This document shows, one piece after another, positions 11,900-22,401 of a stretch of 64,000 nt of DNA. The stretch lies in NCBI GenBank assembly GCA_963576725.1, contig OY755243.1:78037349-78101348 (forward strand), written 5' to 3'. The position numbers and the translations under genes are program-made. The notes below the pieces were generated by a model, which did not search any database, was not told the origin of the DNA, and saw only the letters and a program-made list of their open reading frames with translations. Positions within the stretch are counted from its first letter, which is position 1. The number at the start of each line of letters is the position of its first letter. The stretch comes from Azorinus chamasolen (lineage: Eukaryota > Mollusca > Bivalvia > Cardiida > Solecurtidae).

Positions 11900-14112
11900 G
11901 TGCTGTAACGATTATCCGGTTAACTGTTGCCGATTACGAAATGGCGATTAACCGGTTTCAAAATGCGTAACCGGTTAACCGGGTTGGTTACTTCCCTAAG
12001 TTTGTCAGTAGAGTGCTAAAGGTTACAACGGTCATAAAAAGACTTTTAAATTGATTTTTATATCCTGAAAGTGGGTGATCCTTCGAAAGTAAAAGTAGCA
12101 ATGCAAAAAGAAAATTGATGACTCGGTTTTGTTGAGTCTGTTCATGGGTAGTAATTAAAAGTGCAACACTACTCACGCGCTCTAGCACCGGCTTAAGCAG
12201 TATTCAATTTTCAAAACTAATAACATTAAAACTAATGATCCCGAAGGACCAGAAAATATAACAACACTGAGAATGAAGTACGGGGCGACTTCTTACGACC
12301 ACCTCACAATTAAGTAGCACTTGCTGTTGTGAAGTAAATTAAGTAGCACTTGCTGTTGTGAAGTAAATATATCCTAAAAGTGTTCAATAAAACTGCTGAA
12401 GTATACGAATTTGTTTCAAAAGTATTTTATGTGTTGGTTGTTCTAGTAAGCACATCAAACCGACCGATGTTCGTTGTTCAGAAATATTTCAAAAGAATTG
12501 TGATGGAAATACAAGCTTAAAGCACCCTCGGAAGCTCCTTGAATTTAGTGAATTTGAATGCTTAGACAAGCGTATGTCGAACATTATGTGCTAAGATCAA
12601 AGTAACATGCTAAAAGTGCATGGTATTTTATAAACAGTACCTATGGATCGATTAGCCAGAGGAAATGATATAACGAAGCCCGCACCGAAGGCAAGGGCCA
12701 AGTGCCGAAGGCAGGAAGGAGGAGAGAGCACGAGAGGAAACAGAACCCCTTCTCGTCGGTGTCGGGGAGGTCTTCCCAGAGAAAAGTTTGGAAATTTCGT
12801 GTGCTTTGGCGGTTTCTGGTGATGTTTGGATGGACTTTTCACTCATTAGATTTTGACCATTTCAGGACATTTGTTTGGTAAATGGCGTAGATCTAAGATA
12901 TTGACCCAGCTGAAGACATTTCATTCAACTTATTAATTATATCAGCCACACTGAAGGACAAAGAGTATAGAACCCAGTCTGACACTTTCTAACAGTCTCA
13001 CGATCACCTAAAAACTTGCATTTATTTATTTTCAATTATACTAAACTGCAGCCTAGGAGGATGTCTTGTCGCTAGTATTGAAACGGTCACTGGAAACTTG
13101 TAACCGGTTAATCGGGACTATTAATCGCGATTAACCGGTTAATCGGAGCTCTGTCACACAATCATTAAAACTTGGGTACACCATAAATCTTTGGTTTACA
13201 CATATTTTATTTGTAATTATTTGCATGAATATTGTACAAACACAAAGGAAAAGGGACACGACGGCAAATTGCTTATTGGGTTCCTCTCCCAACACCGTAT
13301 CATGATCATCTACACTCGCTTTATACAGAACTGAATGCAAGGTATTAAACTAGAATAATTGCAATGAAATAACCAAATTAGTTATTTCAGCAGAATATCA
13401 TCCCACGTAAATCTTTGTACTAAAATGCGACTGCATATATCAACATATGATGAAAGAGCAATGAAAACGACCATTGTTATTATGGATATAATATATGCTC
13501 ATAATTATCACTTGGGTGGTAATATTGATACGATTCTGCGCACAGGAACTGTCACAGATGTTCAAACTTCAAACACATGTATTTCTGCATTGCTTACAAC
13601 TATCAGCTGAGTGTACAGTACAGTTGCCATGACTGCAGATACCGTCTCAAAATACTAAGTATACATGTATTGCGGGAAGCGCTCAGGCTTGTGTTATGCA
13701 TAAACCGAGCGTGACCTCAAACTTGAGAAAATAACTTGAATTTTGATGACATATTTTATCATTATAACGTCTTATCATAATCAAGTTAAACTGATGTTTT
13801 CATTACAAATATTTTGAAATCTTTCAGACCAACGACTTTTAAAAATTACTACAAATGAAAAAGAATAAAATTGATCGGTTTTATGTACTAAATAGAACAA
13901 CCAACAAATAAAATGGTTTTGAAACAAATACATATACTTCAACCATTTTATTGAACATGAAAACAAATTTAAAAGTCTTTTTATGACTGTTGTAGCCTTT
14001 AGCACTCTACTAGCAAACTATGGAAAGTAACCAGTCCGGTTAACCGGTTACGGATTTTGTAACCGGTTAATCGCCATTTCGTAAACGGTTAACCGGGTAA
14101 TAATTTCAGCAC
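11900..14112. mobile_element. 2.2 kb inverted-repeat element with CCGGTTAACCGG motifs
   Basis: The ends are long inverted repeats of at least 140 bp. GTGCTGTAACGATTATCCGG at 11900 pairs with the complement of the sequence ending TTTCAGCAC at 14112, and the match continues through GTAGAGTGCTAAAGG and CATAAAAAGACTTTTAAAT. Several copies of AACCGGTTAATCG occur at both ends and internally near 13098-13147. Such termini are typical of some hAT families (family knowledge). No transposase is visible, so it looks non-autonomous. Confidence 0.65.
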
Positions 14113-15769
14113 TTCTTGTCGCATAGAGATTTATAACCTCCTTGATATCTATGTCAATGTATTAATGCCAGTGCATTACATGTGAATTTATTTATTTTCA
14201 TCGCGGACCTTGATTTGTTTTTTATATGTTTTAATGCAGAGTTAGCTCTCTCCACAGAACTGGATGTAGATCTAACTGAAGTAAGTAACAGCATGTGCAA
14301 GATGGTGTATATGTTTGGATACATAAGCCGACAAAGATTTTGCTACGTTTGAATCGCAAAATTCGATTTGAATAACGGGGTGAGTGTCTAAACTATGTAC
14401 CGATTGTGAATAGATATTAACGCAAAAATGAGTGGGGAATTATCCATTCATGTGATGATGTGAATTGCGCGTATGGCGCGCAGAAAAAAAGACATTTACA
14501 TTATTGTAGAAAGATACACAAATGAATTTCAAGGTCACAAACTACTTTACTTTGGCGATTTTAGGGGGTCGTGTCCCCCCCTTTCCCATACACTCCTTTG
14601 ATCCGCCTATGACTCCAACAACCCGCAGCATTTCCATATCAATTAACGTGACCGAACGGCCATTAAAAAGACCGATTCGGCATCGATAAGTTTCCAGATC
14701 AGCCATGTTTATCTGCACAGCGCTGAAACCGATATGCGTGTATAAAATCTAGCAATGACGTTGCACATTCTAAGACATAATTACACTAAGTACTGTACAG
14801 TATACATGTACTTCTAGCAGAGGTCATACGTGAAGGAATGGATGGATGCATGAATGGAGCTTAAGCGATTTTGATACGTTTTCGGAAAATTGCTTGATTT
14901 TGTGTATTTGTAATTTCTGAAATTTTCACCGAGGCAAGTACCTCGGTGTGCCTCAGCGCGGCTACGAGCCTGCAATGTAAACAAAAAATGCCTCTTTGAA
15001 AAGTTTGACTTTCAAATATTTTATACGCACGTGCGTATTGTGCGTAATGGGCGCTACGCCCTTGTGATACTACAGATACCAATGAACATATACGGAAATT
15101 TCTGAGTAACAGATAAGGATGCGTACCATGATCAGTTTCATCCACTTCATTCTCAGGACTTAGCAACATTAATAAACAACAATAATCAGAAAAAAGAAGC
15201 ACTTTATAGATGCATGATACAAATACAATGCCAAAACCGTTACCCAAATATGGTAATATCTTTGCAAACTGTTTGGATCCTGATGAAATTCCTAGTAACT
15301 CAGCCTCACAAGTGGATCCAAAATAACATTTTATTACATTCATCCACTCGCACAAATTGTTCTTAATTACAGACAATCAATGAAACAGATAAACATTTAT
15401 ACTTCAGGGTACCTGTGAGGGTCACTAGCTGGTACTACGGTTGTATGATTGCGCCGGTCTTAAATCAGGTGGACAAAACCAGCTGCTGTAGGATCAGGCT
15501 ATGATTTCTTTGCTTAATATAAATCTGATACAGTTTTTTCATGGCCAAATTTCCTTTTGTTCACAGGCCATTTTAAAAATTCTTCCAATTGATATTCCTG
15601 ATTCCATTATTTCTTGAAACGTTCATAGAGGAAAGAGTCAAATCTTGATATATAACAGCTACATGGGATTCAGTGATAATTATTCCTGGTAGAAGTTTAG
15701 AATCAGATACGACATTGAATTTAGTGAGTACAAACTAAATTAACCCTGTATTCCAAAAAATTGAACCCA

Positions 15770-16137
15770 TTTGCAAACTAGTGCTGAAACAGTTACTGAA
15801 AAATTGTAACTGGGTAGTATTAAATGCGATTAACCTGTTAACCCTTCTCTTGCTGAATTTTAAAATACATTTCTCCTTCGTTACCCATGTCCTGTTGTGT
15901 AATTACATATATCTTCACTGTATACACGTATTTCGTTGTGCAATCACTGCTGTGGAGTGCACTAGTTGCACAATCAACTTGTAAATAGTGCAGACCCTGA
16001 CTAGACAGCTCCTGCAGGAGCTGTCTCATCTGGGTCTTCACTATTTACAGGTAGGTATATTGACGTGAATAGCAAGCTTTGTCACATAATCATTCAAACC
16101 TTGGCACATCGTAAATCTTTGTTTTAAACATATTTAT
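15770..16137. mobile_element. Diverged relic of the CCGGTTAACCGG element
   Basis: GTGCTGAAACAGTTACTG...GCGATTAACCTGTTAACCC resembles the inverted-repeat end of 11900-14112. The stretch 16066-16137 (TTTGTCACATAATCATTCAA and following) matches 13150-13220. The match resumes at 17345-17520 (matching 13205-13380), so the relic was later split by the array at 16138-17354. Confidence 0.55.
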
Positions 16138-17354
16138 TATACCCCCCTTTTGAAAAAATGGGGGTATATTGCTTTGCACATGTCGGTCGATCTGTAGATC
16201 AATGGTTTCCGATCGATAACTAATAAACGACTTGGCGTAGAATCTTCAAACTTGCTGTGTTGGTTGGTCATGACAACTAGATGACCCCTATTGTTTTTTA
16301 GGTCGCTAGGTCAAAGGTCAAGGTCACCATGACCTTAAATGGTGAAATATTTTCCGATCAATAACTGCTCAAGGGTTTGGCTTAGGATCTTCAAACATGC
16401 TGTAGTGGTTGGTCATGACCACTAGATGACCCCTATTGATTTTGAGGTCACTTGGTCAAAGGTCAAGGTCACCATGACTTTAACTGGTTAAATGGTTTCC
16501 GATCAATAACTGCTCAAGGGTTAGGCTTAGGATCTTCAAACTTGCTGTGGTGGTTTGTCATGACCACTAGATGAACACTATTATTTTTGAGGTCAAAGGT
16601 CAAGGTCACATGACCTCAACTTGTGAAAGGGTTTCCGATTAATAACTGCTCAAGGGTTTGACTTACGCTCCTCAAACTTGCTGTGGTGATTTGTCATGAC
16701 CACTAGATGACCTCTATTGTTTTTGAGGTTACTAGGTCAAAGGTCAATGTCACCATGTACTTAAAATATGAAATGGTATCCGATCAATAACTGCTCAATG
16801 GTTTGGTTTTGGATCTTCAAACTTGCTGCGGTGGTTGTTCATGACCACTAGATGACCCCTATAGTTGTTGAAGTCACTAGGTCAAAGGTCAAGATCACCA
16901 TGACCTTAACTTGTGGAACGTTTTCAGATTAATAAACAATCAGTGGTTTGGTTAGGATCTTCAAACTTGCTGTGGTGATTTGTCATGACCACTAGATAAC
17001 CTCTATTGTTTTTTAGGTTACTAGGTCAAAGGTCAAGGTCACCATGTACTTAAAATATGAAATGGTATCCGATCAATAACTGCTCAATGGTTTGGTTTTG
17101 GATCTTCAAACTTGCTGCGGTGGTTGTTCATGACCACTAGATGACCCCTATAGTTGTTGAAGTCACTAGGTCAAAGGTCAAGATCACCATGACCTTAACT
17201 TTTGGAACGTTTTCAGATTAATAAACAATCAGTAGTTTGGTTAGGATCTTCAAAGTTGCTGTGGTGATTAGTCATGACCACTGGATGATCTCTGTAGTTG
17301 AGGTCACTAGATCAAATGTCAGGGGGTCTGGGATATACATGTTTTACCTCTTGT
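16138..17354. repeat. Hairpin-headed array rich in AGGTCA half-sites
   Basis: Opens with the hairpin TATACCCCCCTTTTG / ATGGGGGTATATTG and ends ACCTCTTGTTT. It contains eight monomers of about 143 bp, marked by ATCTTCAAACTTGCTGTGG. Most monomers hold AGGTCAAAGGTCAAGGTCA followed by CCATGACCT, that is, direct repeats plus a palindrome of nuclear-receptor half-sites (16309-16336 is a clear case). It is inserted into an older relic element. Confidence 0.8.
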
Positions 17355-17520
17355 TTGTAAATATTTGCCGTAATATTGTACAAACACAAGGGAAAAAGGA
17401 ATGGAAACGAAAGCAAAACTGCTAATTCTGTTTCTCTATCACCTGTCACCCAAACTCGCTTTATACAGAACTGAATGCAGGGTACATGTATAGAACTAGC
17501 AATGAAATAGACGTGAATTA

Positions 17521-17990
17521 GTGTGTGAGTTCATCTTGGGATGGCGGAGTGTCGCTGACCATTTTCAGGTCACTGTGACCTTGACCTTGACCTTTGACCT
17601 CGATTTTACAAAAAACTTATACCTTACCAGCTACAAAATTCTTGTCCGGAGTATATCCCCTATACCTTACCCGCTAAGGATTTCTAATTTGGTGTGGGAG
17701 TTCATCTTGGGATGGCGGAGTGTCGCGTACCATTTTCAGGTCACTGTGACATTGACCTTGACCTTTGACCTCGATTTTACAAAAAGCTTGTCCGGAGCAT
17801 ATCTCCTATACCTTACCAGTTACGGATTCCAAATTTGGTGTGTGAGTTCATCTTGGGATTGCGGAGTGACATGTTCCATTTTCAGGTCACTGTGACCTTG
17901 ACCTTTGACCTCGATTTTACAAAAAGCTTGTCCGGAGAATATCTCCTATACCTTATCAGCTACGGATTCCAAATTTGACTCTGTGTCTTT
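17521..17990. repeat. Three-unit array with palindromic AGGTCAnnnTGACCT
   Basis: Three tandem units of about 145-175 bp begin TGTGAGTTCATCTTGGGATG. Units 1 and 3 carry a perfect AGGTCACTGTGACCT (17567-17581 and 17884-17898); unit 2 has one mismatch. In unit 1 three further TGACCT half-sites follow directly. A 124-codon open frame across it reads the repeat (TVTLTLTFDLDFTK) and is not a gene. Confidence 0.8.
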
Positions 17991-18764
17991 TTTAAAACAT
18001 TAAGAATTTACCCAGGATCTGTTTTTAACGTTGACAATCAACCCCAGGGTCCTTTTAACGTTGAGAATGACCTAGGGTCCTTTATTTATATAAGTTTCGA
18101 CCCCTGACTCTTTTCTTAGCTATCATAATCGTCAACGGTTCTGTTTTTTAATGTTAAGAGCTGACTCCTGTGTCATTTTTAACAGCATCAAAATTTCATG
18201 TTACACCTGCATTACATTGTATTGTTTTTCCGCCAAAATGCATATCTCTGTCAAACACTTTGGGGGCATTTGTCACCCGTGACGACTGTCTTGTTTGGTA
18301 TGCATGCTCGTCTTGACAATGACGACAGACGAGTGTTGGCTCCCGCTTGCGGTGCTCATGTTAAACCATTGGAGCAAATGCTCTGATTATCACAATGGTT
18401 TAAAAACTACAACATTCTAAAAAACATTTTTTCTAGTAGTCCTTCTCAGTAGATTTCTTGAAAGAGGTTGTTTCCAAAAATAGCATATGTGGTAATGGGT
18501 TAATGCAGGACAAATTTAATGCAAAACGAGCTTTTTGCATAACGTTTTTGAATGACAAACAGTCCATTAATTGGAATGATAGCAATATAACAATATAATA
18601 TTTAGTTTATTCTGTAAACAGAACACATGATAGGGTCAGACCAATGCATTATAAGTTTTACTACATGATCGGAATCATAAGAGTTAACCCTTACAATGCT
18701 AAATTTTCAAATGGACTAATCCAAAATTCAAACAGATCAAGTAAATGGTGACTATTTAAGTTTT
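17991..18764. other. Intergenic stretch with MITE remnants
   Basis: Contains a few degenerate repeats of GACCCAGGGTCCTTTT type (17990-18180) and, near 18360-18500, one half of the GAGCATTTGCTCC palindromic MITE in inverted orientation. No gene is visible. Confidence 0.4.
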
Positions 18765-20347
18765 TTATACGCCCACCAAATAAAGGTGGTCGTATATTGG
18801 CGTGGCCCTGTCCCGTTCGTTTGGTCGTTCGTCCGTCAACATTTTGTTTGTCCGCAGTTTTCTCGGAAAACTATCTGCCAGATATTAATGAAACTTCACA
18901 CAAATGATAAATGCATCAAGATCTGAAACTGAGTTGATTCTGAGGTTATTTGATTTTTTGTTTCAGAGTTATGGCCCTTGTCCTTAAAAAATAATGCAAA
19001 TACATGCAAATAGTTTGTCCGCTAATTTCTGGGAACACTATTTGAGAAATATTAATGAAACTTCACACAAATGTTTAATGCATCAAGATCTGAAGCTGAG
19101 TCGATTCTGAGGTTCATTTGATTTGTCGTTTCAGAGTTATGGCCCTTGTCCTTAAAAGATAATGCAAATACATGCAAATAGTTTGTCCGCTGTTTTCTGG
19201 GAAAACTATTTGAGAGATATTAATGAATCTTCACACACTTGTTTAATGCATCAAGATATGAAGCTGAGTCGATTCTGAGGTCCATTTGATTTGTCATTTT
19301 GGAGTTGTGGCCCTTGTCCTTAAAAAATAATGCAAATACATGCAAATAGTTTGTCCGCTGTTTTCTTGGAAAACTATTTGAGAGATATTAATGAAACTTC
19401 ATACAAATGTTTAATGCATCAAGATCTGAAACTGAGTTGATTCTGAGGATCATTTGATTTGTCGTTTCAGAGTTATGGCCCTTGTCCTTAAAAGATAATG
19501 CAAATACATGCAAATAGTTTTTCCGCTATTTTTCTGGGAAAACTGTTTGAGAGATATTAATGGATATTCACACAAATGTTAAATGCATCAAGATCTGAAG
19601 CTGAGTCGATTCTGGGGTTCATTTGATTTGTAGTTTCGGAGTTATGGCCCTTTTACTTAAAAAATAATGCAAATATATGCATATAGATTGTCTGCTGTTT
19701 TCTGGGAGAACTGACAGATATTAATGAAACTTCACACACTTGTTTAATGCATCAAGACCTGAAGCTAAGTCAATTCTGAGGTTCATTTAATATGTCGCTT
19801 CGGAGTTATAGCCCTTGCACTTTAAAAAATAATGCAATTCTATGCAAATATGAGGATGGCCATAATTTTTTTCATTTAAAATGATATTTACTTCAAAAAA
19901 ATTATATAGTTAAACCTTAATATGAATTTTCACATATATTACAGGGTTTATGATATGTCATTTTATTCTAAAGTTATGGTCCTTGAACTTTGTGTGTTGC
20001 TTTGTTTGTCTGTCAACTTTTAGTTTGTTGTTTTCTGAGAAAACTATTAAAATGATATAAATGAAACTTAATACAAATATTTCAAGCAACAAAATCTGAA
20101 GCTGAGTTTTTTTTAGGCTCATTCAGTTTGTCTTTACAGAGGTCTGGCCGTTGCACTTAACAAAAATCTGCAAATATGAGGATTAGCTGTAACTTTTTTA
20201 TATAATAAGATATTCACTTCATTTTTTAAAAAAATAGTATCACCTCAATATATACAGATTAGAAAATGTCAACACTTATAAGGCATGTTGAATCAGAGAA
20301 AGTTTGCAAGTGGGCGTATTATGTACCGTATGCGGTACTCTTGTTAA
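18765..20347. repeat. Complete family A hairpin-headed satellite element
   Basis: Starts TTTTTATACGCCCACCAAAT / AAAGGTGGTCGTATATTGG, a clear hairpin, and ends GCGGTACTCTTGTT. The body is about eight monomers of roughly 165 bp with GTTTGTCCGCTGTTTTCTGG and GTTATGGCCCTTGTCC. Monomers are well matched on the left and decay towards the right end. This copy gives the full layout of the family. Confidence 0.8.
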
Positions 20348-20364
20348 AGACTATTGTAATATGA

Positions 20365-20430
20365 CAAACATTGTAGACCCAGATAAGAGGGCCCCTCTAG
20401 GAGCCCTCTCATCCGGGTCTACAATGTTTA
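20365..20430. repeat. Palindromic MITE core
   Basis: AAACATTGTAGACCCAGAT pairs with ATCCGGGTCTACAATGTTT around AGAGGGCCCCTCTAGGAGCCCTCT. It lies at the right end of a MITE ending GTAAGGGTTAA (20460-20471), consistent with a TTAA-flanked element. Confidence 0.65.
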
Positions 20431-20479
20431 CAATGGACATTAGTGACCCGTATCCCGTGCTGTAAGGGTTAAATGTCTA

Positions 20480-21415
20480 ATATATACACCAAATCATTGA
20501 TGAGTAAACAAAGACCTATTTACATTACATATATACCGTACACCAACGCATTGGTGAGTAAACAAAGACCAATTTACATTACATATACGAACATGTATAC
20601 CGTACACCAACGCATTGGTGAGTAAACAAAGACCAATTTACATTACATATACGAACATGTATACCGTACACCAAAGCATTGGTGAGTAAACAAAGACCAA
20701 TTTACATTACATATACGTACATGTATACCGTACACCAAAACATTGGTGAGTAAACAAAGACCAATTTACATTACATATACGTACATGTATACCGTACACC
20801 ATTACATATATATCGTACGCCAAAGCATTGATGAGTAAACAAAGATCTATTTACATTACATATATACCGTACGCCAAAGCATTGATGAGTAAACAAAGAT
20901 TTATTTACATTACATATATACCGTACGCCAAAGCATTGGTGAGTAAACAAAGATTTATTTACATTACATATACGAACATGTATACCGTACAACCAAAGCA
21001 TTGATGTGTAAATAAAGATCTATTTACATTACACATATACCGTACACCAAAGCATTGATGTGTAAATAAAGATCTATTTACATTACATATATACCGTACA
21101 CCAAAGCATTGATGAGTAAACAAAGATCTATTTACATTACACATATACCGTACACCAAAGCATAGATGAGTAAACAAAGATCTATGTACATTACATTACA
21201 ATGTCATATATGCCGTACGCCAAGCATTGATGTGTAAAAAACGACCCATTTACATTACATATTCATGTATACCGTACGCCAAAGCATACATGTATACCAT
21301 ACGCCAAGCATTGATGAGTAAACAACGATCAATTTACATTATATATACAATATACATGTATACCGTACGCCAAAGCATTGATGTGTAAACAAAGATTAAA
21401 TTTACATCACAAATG
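20480..21415. repeat. Minisatellite, about 15 units of 54-64 bp
   Basis: Tandem units carry CCGTACACCAAAGCATTGAT, GAGTAAACAAAGATCTATTT and ACATTACATATA. Unit length varies because some carry an extra ACGAACATGT. On the minus strand it yields repetitive open frames (NVNRSLFTHQCFGVRYI repeated), which are by-products of the repeat and not genes. Confidence 0.85.
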
Positions 21416-22401
21416 ATTGGATCCTTTACCTCAAATACACTGTCACACACCTTTTGACATCTGTGCACACAGAGTAGACCCAGATCAGATGATTCCTATA
21501 GGAGTCATCTTCAGATAATGGTCTGCTCGTTTTTGCTATGATAGATCTGATTCTATAGTGTATGCTGTGATAATAAAAATCCTTTGATCATAATGTCATT
21601 ATAGGCTAAAATCAGATAAATAATATTCATATTGTCAAATCTTAGATGATTATTCATGAGGGAAAGAGTTGACACATTCCCTCATACTGACATATTTGAT
21701 GTATCTGTTCCTATGGAGCAAATGCCCTATCACAAAAGGTTTCAAAAACTACACATTTCTAAAAATTATATTTTTGCTAGTAAAGGTTCCCTTTCGTTAG
21801 TTTTACTCAAAGAGGTTGTGTCTAAAAATAGCCTATGAGGTAATGTGTTATTTTTTTGTTTATTCAACAATATTCATTACCGATGTCAAACATTGTCTGT
21901 ATTAACCCTTTCAGTGCCAGTATTGTCATCTGCTGGATACAGTTTCGTCTGCTTCAAGTCTTAGAGTGGGCACTTACGAGAAACAGGGTATAAAACAGTT
22001 TTGATCCTAATGAGTAACTCGGCGTCTCATCCTGATCAGTACCGTTTGCATGTGCAAATTCTTCAGATAAAGAGTATGGGGCATTTAACCGTTTAATCAT
22101 TACTCCATAAATACGCCTTTCTACACCTTTGCAAATAGACGAGACCCAGATCAGACGGTTCCTATAGGAGCCCCCTTATCATGGTCTGCTCTGCTTGCTT
22201 GTGATATAATACCGGTAATATAGTCCGGTATACATATGATTCTTCAGTTTTTACCGTGGCCGAAATTCCCCCTTTCCATCTATGAGCTATTATAACAAAA
22301 TAATTTAAATTATATTCATAGTTTTTTTTCTTACATGAAATTTCGTGGAGGAAAGGATTAATAAATAATGATCATGTTTTCAAGAACTTGTACACTCGCT
22401 C
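21416..22401. other. Intergenic, MITE fragments downstream of the DUF229 gene
   Basis: Contains two palindromic MITE pieces (about 21455-21530 and 22130-22195, with AGACCCAGATCAGA arms) and a half GAGCAAATGC MITE at about 21655-21845. No coding region was recognised, and no clear minus-strand AATAAA close to the DUF229 stop. Confidence 0.45.

Larger units (their letters stand above)
9804..15066. mobile_element. 5.3 kb DNA-transposon-like insertion in copy 1
   Basis: Copy 2 lacks this block and reads straight through at about 56173. The ends are imperfect inverted repeats, CATAGGCGTAGCCAGGG on the left and GCGCTACGCCCTTGTG on the right. The short direct repeat ATAC flanks it (9800-9803 and 15067-15070). 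GGCGTAGCC-type termini are common among hAT-like DNA transposons, but a 4-5 bp duplication does not fit hAT (8 bp), so the class is open. No transposase of its own is recognisable; nested inside are a broken mariner and a 2.2 kb inverted-repeat element. Confidence 0.6.
761..16070. repeat. Large duplicated segment, copy 1
   Basis: Matches 48374-57337 in the same orientation with scattered substitutions and small indels. Collinear blocks include 1797-4904 with 50313-53663, 6430-6790 with 53664-54014, 8282-9803 with 54329-56173, and 15067-16070 with 56174-57337. Copy 1 has extra insertions at 4905-6429 and 9804-15066, keeps the DOHH terminal exon at 6982, and has lost the body of a SINE near 2300. 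It may be a tandem duplicate or an unmerged alternative haplotype. Confidence 0.85.

Noticed and set aside
14239..14281. Possible mini-exon (acceptor TTTTAATGCAG, open codons, donor GTAAGT)
   Set aside because: Good splice-like signals, but the encoded piece (about 14 residues, ELALSTELDVDLTE) matches nothing I know and lies just beyond an inverted-repeat element inside a transposon insertion; no neighbouring exon supports it.
14861..15376. 171-codon minus-strand frame, partly repeated at 56115-56489
   Set aside because: It spans the junction of the 9804-15066 insertion, and the repeat in copy 2 is explained by DNA duplication; no domain and no start or splice support.
20771..21177. Minus-strand frames with repeated CFGVRYICNVNRSLFTHQ
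   Set aside because: Produced by minisatellite units whose lengths happen to be multiples of three in places.
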